Shown here: positions 18,660 through 26,772 of the stretch, in pieces
Numbering within the stretch: position 1 is the first letter of the stretch
Layout: each line of letters begins with the position of its first letter
NCBI GenBank assembly: GCA_902805545.1
Contig: CADCTD010000170.1
Span: forward strand, 42,324-106,323
Source: an uncultured Craurococcus sp.
GTDB taxonomy: Bacteria; Pseudomonadota; Alphaproteobacteria; Acetobacterales; Acetobacteraceae
DNA: 64,000 bases
Direction: 5' to 3'
Translations under genes and position numbers: made by a program
Notes under the pieces: model-generated
What the model was told of the DNA's origin: nothing
The model's database searches: none
Seen by the model: only the letters and a program-made list of their open reading frames with translations

Positions 18660-19135
18660 TTCATGCCCCGGGGCATGGATGGGGCGAAGGCGCCGGCTGG
18701 CTGGGCGATGCGGCCGAGGGCGGCATCCAGGGCCAGGGCGAGTTTCGCCGGGGCGGAGGCGTCGAAGGCGTGGAGGCGGATGGCGGGAAGGGTGACGCCC
18801 TCGGCCGACCAGCGCTCCGGCTCCGGCAGGCGGGGGATCTCGGCGCGGGGCAGCAGGCGGGCGACCAGGCGAAGCACGGGGGAGACGGCACGGGGGAAGG
18901 GGCCGAAGAGGCCGAGGCCGCGGACCTCGATCAGCCCAGCCAGCGGCGCGGGGGAAGCCGGGCGCAATTCGCCCGCCTCCGCCTGGAGCGCGACCTGGTC
19001 ATCGGCGACCAGGGACCATCCCGATTGAATCAGGCGCAGCACCAGATCGGACTTCCCTGACCCCGATGGACCGAGGAGGAGGACGGCATCCTCCCCCCGG
19101 GCGACGGAACTGGCATGCAGCATCATGGCCGCCAA
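18656..19135 (-). CDS. hprK: HPr kinase/phosphorylase, short alphaproteobacterial form
   Basis: Phosphorylates and dephosphorylates the regulatory serine of HPr. The 159-residue protein is only the catalytic C-terminal domain, as usual in alphaproteobacteria: P-loop GPSGSGKS at 22-29, VADDQV strand and the EVRGLGLFG signature. The long N-terminal domain of firmicute HprK is absent. MAAMMLHASS offers several ATGs (19135, 19126, 19123). It is the first gene of the operon; the chvG/chvI two-component pair that often precedes it is not here. Confidence 0.93.
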   Translation of the reverse strand: MAAMMLHASSVARGEDAVLLLGPSGSGKSDLVLRLIQSGWSLVADDQVALQAEAGELRPASPAPLAGLIEVRGLGLFGPFPRAVSPVLRLVARLLPRAEIPRLPEPERWSAEGVTLPAIRLHAFDASAPAKLALALDAALGRIAQPAGAFAPSMPRGMK

Positions 19136-19225
19136 CCAACAGAGGGCTCACATTGGCAGAAAGCCTAGATCGTTCCAAGGGCACCCTCGGTTGCACCGCA
19201 TCATGTGTCGTGCCACCGATGACGC

Positions 19226-20176
19226 ATGATGAACGAAACCCCTCTCATCGGCCGCGACGCGATCCGCGCGGCAGCCCGGCGCATCTCTCCCCATCTGCGG
19301 CGGACGCCGGTGATGCGGCTGGCCGGGGCCGATCTCGGCCTGGCGCATGACGTGGTGCTGAAGCTGGAGCTGCTGCAGGCGAGCGGCAGCTTCAAGCCAC
19401 GAGGGGCCTTCAACACGCTGCTGGCCGGGGCGGTGCCGCCGGCCGGGGTGGTCGCGGCCTCGGGCGGCAACCATGGGGCGGCGGTGGCCTATGCGGCGCA
19501 GGCGCTGGGCGTCGCGGCGGAGATCTTCGTCCCCGAGATCACCGGAGCGGCGAAGCGGGCGCTGATCGAGGGCTATGGGGCGCGGCTGGTGGTCGGCGGC
19601 GAGGCCTATGACGCGGCGCGCCAGGCAAGCGAGGCCCGGGCGGCGGAGACGGGGGCGCTGGTCGTCCATGCCTATGACCAGCAGCGGGTGCTGGAGGGGC
19701 AGGGCACCGTCGCGCTCGAATTCGAGGAGGATGCGCCGGGGCTCAGCCATGTGCTGGTGGCAACCGGCGGGGGCGGGCTGATCGGCGGCATGGCCGCGTG
19801 GCACGGCCCGGGCGGGACCCGGCTGGTCAGCGTGGAGCCGGAGGGGTGCCCGACGCTCGCCACGGCGTTGCGCGAGGGGCGGCCGGTGCCGGCGCCGGTC
19901 GGTGGGGTGGCGGCGGACAGCCTGGGCGCCCGGCAGGTTGGGGCGCTGATGTTCCCGCTGGCGCAGCGGGCGGTGGAGGCGGCGGTGCTGGTGCCGGACG
20001 GGGCGATCCGCCAGGCGCAGCGGCTGCTCTGGGAGGCGGCGCGGGTGGTGGCGGAGCCGGGCGGGGCGACGGCGCTGGCTGCCTTGCTGTGCGGCGCCTG
20101 GGCGGCGCCGGCGGGGGCGCGGGTCGGCGTGCTCGTCTGCGGGGGGAATTGCGAGCCGGGGAGCGTGCTCGGCTAG
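19226..20176 (+). CDS. PLP-dependent threonine/serine dehydratase-like enzyme
   Basis: Fold-type II pyridoxal phosphate enzyme of 316 residues, lacking the ACT regulatory domain of biosynthetic threonine deaminase. The Schiff-base lysine is in ASGSFKPRGAF, the phosphate-binding loop is TGGGGLIGG, and the cofactor ring contact is in VCGGN near the C-terminus. Family members deaminate L-threonine or L-serine or racemise serine; the exact substrate cannot be told. ATGs at 19226 and 19229. It is divergent from hprK with a 90-bp gap. Confidence 0.88.
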   Translation: MMNETPLIGRDAIRAAARRISPHLRRTPVMRLAGADLGLAHDVVLKLELLQASGSFKPRGAFNTLLAGAVPPAGVVAASGGNHGAAVAYAAQALGVAAEIFVPEITGAAKRALIEGYGARLVVGGEAYDAARQASEARAAETGALVVHAYDQQRVLEGQGTVALEFEEDAPGLSHVLVATGGGGLIGGMAAWHGPGGTRLVSVEPEGCPTLATALREGRPVPAPVGGVAADSLGARQVGALMFPLAQRAVEAAVLVPDGAIRQAQRLLWEAARVVAEPGGATALAALLCGAWAAPAGARVGVLVCGGNCEPGSVLG

Positions 20177-20240
20177 GCACCGGGCGGGCAACCTCCTCGC
20201 CGCGCCTCGCGTTCGCTCAGACAGGAGCGAGGAGGCGGAG

Positions 20241-20741
20241 ATGCGGGTGAGGATTCTGCTGGTGGCGGCGATGCTAGGCGGGGCGGTGCCCGGGGCCTGG
20301 GCGCAGCCTGCGGGCCAGACGACGTCGCCCGGGGCGGCGGCGGCGCCGGACCTCGCCTCCTATGCGCGGCTGCTCGAGGATGCCGAAACCAGGCTGCGTC
20401 AGGCCGAGCAGGCCGCCTCGCGCGCGCCGGTCAATCACCAGGGCGGGGCGATCTCCGGCCAGCGGATCGAGCTGATGCAGGTGGCGCGGTCGGCGCAGGA
20501 CAGCGTGCAGCGAGTGCCGGCTAGCTTCGCCGGGAACGAGGCCTACCGGACTGCCGACCGGGAACTGCGGGAGACGCTCTCCAGCATGATCACCGCGCAG
20601 CGCGCCGGCGGCGAGGGCAGCACGCAGGCGGCGGAGAAGGCGGTGCAGATCATCGCCGGGCTGCGCCAGCAGGTGATGCAGGCGGCGGGCGGCACGGGTG
20701 CCCCGGCGCCGGCGCAGCCTGCCGCGGGCAGCGGGCGGTAG
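20241..20741 (+). CDS. Secreted hypothetical protein
   Basis: A 166-residue exported protein with a clear signal peptide (RVRILLVAAMLGGAVPGAWAQP, cleavage expected after AWA). The mature part is helical and Gln/Ala/Glu-rich, with a Pro/Ala-rich tail, and shows no known domain. A GAGGCGGAG ribosome site precedes the ATG. Its TAG stop codon is contributed by repeat copy B. Confidence 0.75.
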   Translation: MRVRILLVAAMLGGAVPGAWAQPAGQTTSPGAAAAPDLASYARLLEDAETRLRQAEQAASRAPVNHQGGAISGQRIELMQVARSAQDSVQRVPASFAGNEAYRTADRELRETLSSMITAQRAGGEGSTQAAEKAVQIIAGLRQQVMQAAGGTGAPAPAQPAAGSGR

Positions 20742-20845
20742 CGCAAACTCCGATCAGGTGGAATCAGCTGATCGGAGTGATTTGCTTGACCAGATAACAG
20801 GCTGGAGCGGGTCTCGTGAGCCAGGTCGAACGGAACCCGCTTTAG
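20738..20845 (+). repeat. MITE-like intergenic element, copy B
   Basis: A 108-bp element in the convergent gap between the secreted protein gene and uppP. It is bounded by GTAG and TTAG. The 10-bp arms CTCCGATCAG/CTGATCGGAG form a hairpin, and a second 7-bp pair (AGCGGGT/ACCCGCT) lies in the right half. Its left TAG is the stop of the upstream gene and its right end gives the TAA stop of uppP on the other strand. Confidence 0.8.
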
Positions 20846-21645
20846 TGTAGGGCCAGCCAAGCCAGCATCACCGTGCCGAGGGCGATGCGGTACCAGCCGA
20901 AGGGCGTGAAGCCGATGCGGCCGATGACGGCGAGCACCCAGCGCACCGTCAGCAGCGCGACGACGAAGGCCGTGACGAAGCCGATGCCGACCTGGCCGAG
21001 CCCATCGGCCGAGATCTCGTTGCGGACCTTCAGCAGGCTGTAGGCGCTGGCCGCCAGCATGGTCGGGATGGCGAGGACGAAGCTGAACTCGGCCGCCACC
21101 TTGCGGTCGACGCCGAGCAGCAGGGCGGTGATGATGGTGGCGCCCGAGCGCGAGGTGCCGGGGATCATCGCCAGCGCCTGGCCGAAGCCGACCAGCAGGG
21201 CGGAGACGGGGCCGATCTCCGGCACGGAATGGATGCTGGGCGAGGGGCGGGCGCGCTCGATCAGGATGATGGCGATGCCGCCCGCGATCAGCGCGACGGA
21301 GACGACCCAGGGGTTGAACAGCCGCTCCGTGATCACGCCATGCAGCGTCGCGCCGATGATGGCGGCGGGGACGAAGGCGAGGATCAGGTTGATCACGTAG
21401 TAGCGCTCGCGCCCCGGCCGCCAGAAGCCGGCGACAAGGCGCAGCAGCAGGTCGCGGTAGATCCAGATCACCGCGCAGATGGCGCCGAGCTGGATGCCGA
21501 TCTCGAAGACCTTGCCGGGCGGGCCCTGAAAGCCGATCAGCGAGCCGAGCAGGATCAGGTGGCCGGTGGAGGAGATGGGGAGGAATTCGGTCAGCCCCTC
21601 CAGCACGCCCATGGCGACGGCGGAGAGGATCGCGGCGAGGTCCAT
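20842..21645 (-). CDS. uppP: Undecaprenyl-diphosphatase UppP (BacA)
   Basis: Inner-membrane enzyme that recycles undecaprenyl pyrophosphate to the monophosphate carrier used for peptidoglycan and surface glycans; it also gives bacitracin resistance. The 267-residue product has the two family signatures, LEGLTEFLPISSTGHLIL near the start and a PGTSRSGATI motif near residue 165, within about eight membrane segments. The frame runs upstream to 21840, but the ATG at 21645 starts directly at the first membrane segment. Confidence 0.95.
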   Translation of the reverse strand: MDLAAILSAVAMGVLEGLTEFLPISSTGHLILLGSLIGFQGPPGKVFEIGIQLGAICAVIWIYRDLLLRLVAGFWRPGRERYYVINLILAFVPAAIIGATLHGVITERLFNPWVVSVALIAGGIAIILIERARPSPSIHSVPEIGPVSALLVGFGQALAMIPGTSRSGATIITALLLGVDRKVAAEFSFVLAIPTMLAASAYSLLKVRNEISADGLGQVGIGFVTAFVVALLTVRWVLAVIGRIGFTPFGWYRIALGTVMLAWLALH

Positions 21646-21740
21646 GGGCAGTGAGCGCTCCGGGAAGGATGCGGCGCCTATACCGGGCGGGGCGGGGGCG
21701 CGATAGTTGGGGCGGGTGGGTTCTCGCCGGAGGTTGAGGC

Positions 21741-22643
21741 ATGGACGGGGCGGAGCTGCCGCGGGAAGTGGTCTACCTGCCTTTCGAGGACGGGCCCTTC
21801 CGCATGGCGATGGGGCTGGTCGCCTGCCCCGAGGCCGCATGGATCGAGATCGACGAACGGTATCCGGCGGAACTGGCCGAGCAGCGGGGGCTGCTCGCCT
21901 CGCGGCGGGCGGATGTCTTCGCGGCCCTCCCGGGCTCCGAGCCGGCGCGGGCGGAGGTGCTGGCCCTGCTCGCGGCGCATCTGCCGGCGCGCTTCCCGGC
22001 CTGGTTCCGGCGCGAGGGCGGGCGGCTGCGGAACGGGCTGACGGGGGAGGAGTGGGACCTAGACGCCCCCGGATGCGACCCGCTGGAGCTCGCGGCGCGG
22101 CTGGTGCAGGAGGATCTCTGCATCATCCGGCCGGCCGAGGGAGGTCCGGTGCTGGAGGCGGGGGTGGTCTGCGCGCCGACGCGCTGGCGCATCACCGAGA
22201 AGATCGGCCGGCCGCTGATGGCGGTGCATGCGGCGGTGCCCTTCTATGGCGAGCGGCTGGGCGCGCCGGTCGACCGCTTCATGGCGCAGATCAAGCCGGG
22301 GCGCATCGCCATGCGGGTAAACTGGTCGGTGGTGGACAGCCCGGCGCTGTTCCAGCTCGAGGGCAAGCACCGGGCGGAGCGGGACCCGGGCTTCACCGCG
22401 GCGAATGCGGGGGAGCGGCTGCATCTGCGGACGGAGCGGCAGACCTTCCGGCGGCTGCCGGAGAGCGGGGCGGTGCTGTTCACCATCCGCGTGCACAGCT
22501 ATCCGCTGACGCGGGTGGCGGCGCTGCCGGGCGTCGCCGCGCGGCTGGCCGGGGCGGTGCGGGCGCTGCCGGAGGAGATGGGGCGCTACAAGAGCCTGCC
22601 GGTCTACCGGGAGGCGCTGCTCGCCTGGCTGGACTCGGCCTAG
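21741..22643 (+). CDS. DUF3445 haem-dependent oxidative N-demethylase-like protein
   Basis: A 300-residue soluble protein of the DUF3445 family, some members of which are haem- and oxygen-dependent N-demethylases. Typical segments are LVQEDLCIIRP, CAPTRWRITEKIGRPL, VPFYGERLGAPVDRFM and the RVNWSVVDSPALFQ region. The ATG at 21741 (MDGAELPREV) has GAGG seven bases upstream and lies 95 bp from the divergent uppP start. The stop overlaps that of the convergent ribokinase gene by 4 bp. Substrate unknown. Confidence 0.85.
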   Translation: MDGAELPREVVYLPFEDGPFRMAMGLVACPEAAWIEIDERYPAELAEQRGLLASRRADVFAALPGSEPARAEVLALLAAHLPARFPAWFRREGGRLRNGLTGEEWDLDAPGCDPLELAARLVQEDLCIIRPAEGGPVLEAGVVCAPTRWRITEKIGRPLMAVHAAVPFYGERLGAPVDRFMAQIKPGRIAMRVNWSVVDSPALFQLEGKHRAERDPGFTAANAGERLHLRTERQTFRRLPESGAVLFTIRVHSYPLTRVAALPGVAARLAGAVRALPEEMGRYKSLPVYREALLAWLDSA

Positions 22644-23572
22644 TTCGCCTCGAGCCGTCGGCAGAAGGCGGCGAAGCCAGCGGCATCGGCGAAGGCCTTC
22701 TGCGTGCCGGGGCGGGTAATGGAATCGGCGGCGTAGCGGGCGCCCTGGCGCATCGACGCCTCGATGTCGCGCGTGGCGGCGTAAGCCTGGGCGAAGGCGC
22801 CGATGAAGGCGTCGCCGGCGCCGGTGGTGTCGGCGGGCGTCACCGGGATGGCGGGGACGTGCACGGTTCGCTCGCCCTGGACGAGGAGCGCGCCGTCGCC
22901 GCCGAGGGTGACGATTACCGCCTTCAGGCCGCGCGCGACCAGCAGGCGGGCGGCGGATTCGGCCTCGGCGCGGGTGGCGGTCGGCTGGCCGGTGAGGATG
23001 GCGAGCTCGGTCTGGTTGGGGACGAGGAAGGTCGCCGGCAGGATGCGATCGAGGGCGAGGCCGGGCGTCGCCGGCGCCGGGTTCAGCAGCACCTCGATGC
23101 CCTCCCGCGCCGCCCAGTCGATCACATGGTAAATCGTCTCCAGCGGGATCTCGAGCTGGAGCAGGATCAGGCCGCAGCGGCGGAGATCCTCGGCGGCGGC
23201 ATCGACATCGGCAGGCAGCAGGCGGTCGTTGGCGCCCTTGACGATGAGGATGCGGTTCTCGCCCGACGGGTCGACGAAGATCGGCGCGACGCCGCTCGGC
23301 ACCCCCGGCACGGCGCGGACATGGCGGGTGTCGATGCCGAGCTCCTGGAAGTTGCGGATGGTGTTGCCGCCGAAGAGGTCGTCGCCGACGCGGCTGACCA
23401 GCAGCACGTCGGCCCCGAGCTTGGCCGCCGCCACGGCCTGGTTCGCACCCTTGCCGCCATGGCCCATGGCGAAGGACTGGGCTTCGAGCGTCTCGCCGGC
23501 CTCCGGCATCCGCGCCGTATAGGTCACCAGGTCGACCATGTTGCTGCCGACCACGCCGATGCGGGTGTTCAT
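22640..23572 (-). CDS. rbsK: Ribokinase-family sugar kinase
   Basis: PfkB-family kinase of 310 residues that phosphorylates ribose or a related pentose. The N-terminal signature is GGKGANQAVAAAKLG, and the catalytic base and anion hole lie in DTTGAGDAFIGAF. It is at the downstream end of a catabolic locus with deoC and a sugar ABC importer. With DeoC beside it, deoxyribose is as likely a substrate as ribose (a DeoK role); sequence alone cannot decide. Confidence 0.9.
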   Translation of the reverse strand: MNTRIGVVGSNMVDLVTYTARMPEAGETLEAQSFAMGHGGKGANQAVAAAKLGADVLLVSRVGDDLFGGNTIRNFQELGIDTRHVRAVPGVPSGVAPIFVDPSGENRILIVKGANDRLLPADVDAAAEDLRRCGLILLQLEIPLETIYHVIDWAAREGIEVLLNPAPATPGLALDRILPATFLVPNQTELAILTGQPTATRAEAESAARLLVARGLKAVIVTLGGDGALLVQGERTVHVPAIPVTPADTTGAGDAFIGAFAQAYAATRDIEASMRQGARYAADSITRPGTQKAFADAAGFAAFCRRLEAN

Positions 23573-23581
23573 GGCCTACTC

Positions 23582-23689
23582 CTAGAGCGTGATCGCCGGA
23601 GGCCGGAACGGCCGGAGGCGTGAATCACGCGACGAGACAATAATCTAGACCATGATCCGCGCTCCCCGTGATCGTGGGTCATGGTCTAG
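23582..23689. repeat. Palindromic CTAG-bounded repeat cluster
   Basis: Two adjacent units. The left (23582-23647) starts CTAGAGCGTGATCGCC, and contains a GGCCGGAACGGCC hairpin. The right (23644-23689) is a long palindrome with 11-bp perfect ends, CTAGACCATGA and its complement. Its last CTAG supplies the TAG stop codon of the DUF4432 gene on the minus strand. Related fragments of the first unit occur near 44771, 59936 and 61382. Confidence 0.65.
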
Positions 23690-24768
23690 GGCAGGGATGC
23701 GATGAGGGCGGCCATGCGGGACGCGGCGGCGCGGTCCAGATAGCCGGTGCGGACGGCGAAGCGCGCCTCCTCGCCCGGCGCCAGCATCCGCACATGCCCC
23801 TTGCGCTTCTCCGCCGTGTAGCCCTCGGGCTGGCAGGTGGAGGGGAGGGCGAAGGCGGCGACCTTCTGGTCCGGGTCGTTCAGAATCCAGCGGACGGCCT
23901 GCGGGAAGGCGGCGGGCGCGTAGGACATGCCGAAGCCGTCGCCCTCCGGCCGGGCGAGCATCAGATGCGTCTCGCCGCGGGCATCGGTGCCGAGGCCGTG
24001 GAGGTAGAAGACCTGCTCGGGGTCGTAGAGCGCGGGCTCGGCGAGCGTCGCCATGCGGGACGGGGCCGCGGCGAGGGACTCGATCAGGGCGAGATAGTCC
24101 GGGTTGGGCTGCACATGGGCGGGGACGGCGCGGCGCACCGCCGTGCGCTCGGGCGTGAAGGGCGCGGGCTGGAGGCAGCGGCCGCCGGGGACGAAGGCGA
24201 AGTTGACGTGCGCCATGTACATCAGCTCCATCGGCTTGCCGGAGAGGTTGCGCACGGCAAGCCCGATCTCGAAGAGCGTGGCGCCGGGGCGGAGCGTGAC
24301 CAAGGGCTGGGCCAGGTAGTGCGGGCCGAAGCCCATGACGTGATCCCGCAGGCTGACGACGCGGAGGAAGGGCTCGCCCTCCTCCTCGCCGAGCTCAAGC
24401 CAGGCGCGGTCCATGGCGGCGCAGGGGAATTCGCCATGCGCCGGGTGGTCGTCCTCCGGCCCCGGCACGCCGTTGCGCAGCAACCCGCTGTGGAAGGCGA
24501 AGCAGCCATAGGTCTCGGCGATGCTGCGGGCGGGGCGGGGTGCGTCGAAGCCGCTCTGCATCGCAAGCGACACGCCGTCGAAGCGGGCGGACCAGATCAT
24601 CCCGCCCATCCAGGGCAGCACCACCACCTCGCCGCGGGCATTGCGCAGGCGCAGCGCCGCGACGCCGGTGTGGAAGCGGAAGAGGCTGGCCGAGAACTCC
24701 CCGGCGGTGAGGATGCGCCGCTCCGCCTCGCCGGCCAGGGCCTCGTGCAGGGGGATGGTGGCGGTCAT
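23686..24768 (-). CDS. DUF4432 / aldose-1-epimerase-like protein
   Basis: A 360-residue beta-sandwich protein of the galactose-mutarotase superfamily, closest by pattern to DUF4432. Typical features are a GGMIWSARFDG start, AHGEFPC with the conserved His, GLAVRNLSGKPMELMYMAHVNFAF, and a C-terminal ATP-less sugar-binding part. In a locus with a pentose kinase, DeoC and a sugar importer, a mutarotase role for the imported pentose or deoxypentose is likely but inferred. It starts 2 bp after the end of the permease gene upstream of it. Confidence 0.75.
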   Translation of the reverse strand: MTATIPLHEALAGEAERRILTAGEFSASLFRFHTGVAALRLRNARGEVVVLPWMGGMIWSARFDGVSLAMQSGFDAPRPARSIAETYGCFAFHSGLLRNGVPGPEDDHPAHGEFPCAAMDRAWLELGEEEGEPFLRVVSLRDHVMGFGPHYLAQPLVTLRPGATLFEIGLAVRNLSGKPMELMYMAHVNFAFVPGGRCLQPAPFTPERTAVRRAVPAHVQPNPDYLALIESLAAAPSRMATLAEPALYDPEQVFYLHGLGTDARGETHLMLARPEGDGFGMSYAPAAFPQAVRWILNDPDQKVAAFALPSTCQPEGYTAEKRKGHVRMLAPGEEARFAVRTGYLDRAAASRMAALIASLP

Positions 24769-24770
24769 GC

Positions 24771-25763
24771 TCAGCGGGTCCGGTTGCGCCAGGCGGCCAG
24801 CGCGATGGAGAGCAGCAGGAAGCCGCCCCAGATCAGGTCCACCAGGAAATTGCTGAAGCGCATGATCTGCAGGCCGGAGGAGAGCAGCATCAGCGCCGCC
24901 AGCGCCAGCACGATGCCCGGCACGCTGGCGCGGCCGCCGGCCGGGTTGGTGCCGGCCAGCACCGCGATCAGCACGGCCTGCAGCAGGTAGGAGACGCCGT
25001 AGTCCGATTTCGCCGCATTGGTCCGGCCGGAGAGCAGGATGCCGGCGATGCTCGCCAGCCCGCCGGTCAGCACGTAGGAGAGGAAGACGGTGCGCCCCGT
25101 CCGCAGCCCGGCGAAGGCCGCGGCCCGCGCATTGGTGCCGATCAGCGCCAGGTTGATGCCGAAGGCGGTGCGGGCCAGCATGAACCAGACCAGCGCCGCC
25201 ACCACGAGGAAGACGATCAGCGGCACGGCGATGCCGAAGGCGGTGCCGTTGCCGATCAGCCCCCAGAGCTTGGGGAAGCCGACCACCGCCGGCCCGCCGG
25301 TCAGCACCAGGCAGATGCCGGTATAGACCTGCCCCGTGCCGATGGTGGCGAGGATCGGCGTCACGCGCAGTCTGGTAATGAGCAGCCCGTTGATCGCCCC
25401 TGCCAGCAGCCCGGTGCAGAGGGCGAGGCCGATCCCCGCCGCCACCAGCGGCCAGGCGAGGTTGGCGAGCTCCGGCCCGCGCGGCGCCCCGACCGCGTGG
25501 AAGAACAGCCCAGCCAGGATGCAGGAGAGGTTGGCGATGCCGATGACGGAGAGGTCGATGCCGCCCGTCAGCATCGCCACCATCATGGCGATGGCGAGCA
25601 GCCCGAGCTCCGGCGCGACGAAGGTGATCGACTCGAAGACATAGGGGCGGAGGAAGCGCTCCGGGTTCAGTGCCGCCATCGCCGCGAAGATCAGTACCGT
25701 CAGCAGGGCGAGCTGCAGCAGGTTGGTGTCGACGCGGCGGAGGCGCTGGGCGATGGCGGTCAT
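24771..25763 (-). CDS. Sugar ABC transporter permease (RbsC family), first
   Basis: Inner-membrane subunit of 330 residues with about ten membrane segments. The family pattern LTGGIDLSVIGIANLSCILAG and the later TNARAAAFAGLRTGRTVFLSYVLTGG (coupling-helix region) are clear. It pairs with the next permease gene, so the importer would be a heterodimer as in the rhamnose and AI-2 type systems. It follows the second permease by 16 bp. Confidence 0.92.
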   Translation of the reverse strand: MTAIAQRLRRVDTNLLQLALLTVLIFAAMAALNPERFLRPYVFESITFVAPELGLLAIAMMVAMLTGGIDLSVIGIANLSCILAGLFFHAVGAPRGPELANLAWPLVAAGIGLALCTGLLAGAINGLLITRLRVTPILATIGTGQVYTGICLVLTGGPAVVGFPKLWGLIGNGTAFGIAVPLIVFLVVAALVWFMLARTAFGINLALIGTNARAAAFAGLRTGRTVFLSYVLTGGLASIAGILLSGRTNAAKSDYGVSYLLQAVLIAVLAGTNPAGGRASVPGIVLALAALMLLSSGLQIMRFSNFLVDLIWGGFLLLSIALAAWRNRTR

Positions 25764-25779
25764 GCGGCGTGCCCCTCCC

Positions 25780-26772
25780 TCAGGCGATGCGCTTGCGGTC
25801 GCGCCAGGCGGTGGCCGCCGTCGCCGTGATGACGATCAGCCCGACCACCACGCGCTGCCAGGTGGTGTCGATGCCGAGGATGATCAGGCTGTTGGTGATG
25901 ACGATGAGCGTCAGCCCGCCGAGGATGGTGCCGATGACCGAGCCGCGCCCGCCGAAGATGCTGGCGCCGCCGAGCACCACGGCGGCGATCACGTCGAGCT
26001 CGAGGCCCACCATGTCACGCGGGTTGGCCGTCCAGATCATCGCGCCATGCAGCAGCCCGGCGAAGCCGGCGATGGCGCCGGCCAGGCCATAGACCAGGAA
26101 GGTGGTCTGGCGGATGTTGAAGCCGACGCGCCGCGCCGCCTCCTCCCCGCCGCCGAGCGCATAGATCCCGCGCCCGACCATGGTGTAGCGCAGCAGCAGG
26201 TGGACCAGCAGGGCGATGAGGGCATAGACCAGCACCATGGCGGAGAGCCCCGTCTGGCTGCCATCAGCCTGCGTCACGCTGAAGAGCTGGCCGCGGCCGA
26301 ACTCGATCAGCCGCTGCGGCATCTGGTCGATGTTGATCTGGCTGGTGCCGACGATGCCGAGGATGAAGCCGCGCACCGCCGTGCCGGTGCCGAGCGTCAC
26401 GATCAGCGGGATCATCCGCAGGTAGTGGACGAAGACGGCGTTGACGAGTCCGAGCAGCAGGCCGATGCCGGTCGCCATGGCGAAGGCCGGGAGGATGCTG
26501 TCGAACCCCCAGGCGATCATCGCCTTCACCGTCAGGTACATGGCGGCGATGGCGAAGGCGGGGAAGGAGACGTCGATGCCCCCCGACAGCATCACCAGCA
26601 GCACGGCGAGGCCGAGGATGCCGGTGATGACGCTGGCCCGCAGCAGGCTGAAGAGGTTGGAGGGCTGCCAGAAGACCGGGTTGACGAGGCCGATGGTGAC
26701 CACCGTCACGACGAGGATGGCGGCGACCATCAGCTCCGGATGGCGGCGAAAGGCCGCGGCGATGCCGCTCAT
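25780..26772 (-). CDS. Sugar ABC transporter permease (RbsC family), second
   Basis: Partner permease, 330 residues. It carries LLVMLSGGIDVSFPAFAIAAMYL, the coupling region EEAARRVGFNIRQTTFLVYGLAGAIAG, and the VVLGGASIFGGRGSVIGTILGG end typical of the family. The ATG at 26772 overlaps the stop of the ATPase gene by 4 bp (ATGA). The frame is open much further upstream, antisense-like to the ATPase, and is ignored. Confidence 0.92.
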   Translation of the reverse strand: MSGIAAAFRRHPELMVAAILVVTVVTIGLVNPVFWQPSNLFSLLRASVITGILGLAVLLVMLSGGIDVSFPAFAIAAMYLTVKAMIAWGFDSILPAFAMATGIGLLLGLVNAVFVHYLRMIPLIVTLGTGTAVRGFILGIVGTSQINIDQMPQRLIEFGRGQLFSVTQADGSQTGLSAMVLVYALIALLVHLLLRYTMVGRGIYALGGGEEAARRVGFNIRQTTFLVYGLAGAIAGFAGLLHGAMIWTANPRDMVGLELDVIAAVVLGGASIFGGRGSVIGTILGGLTLIVITNSLIILGIDTTWQRVVVGLIVITATAATAWRDRKRIA

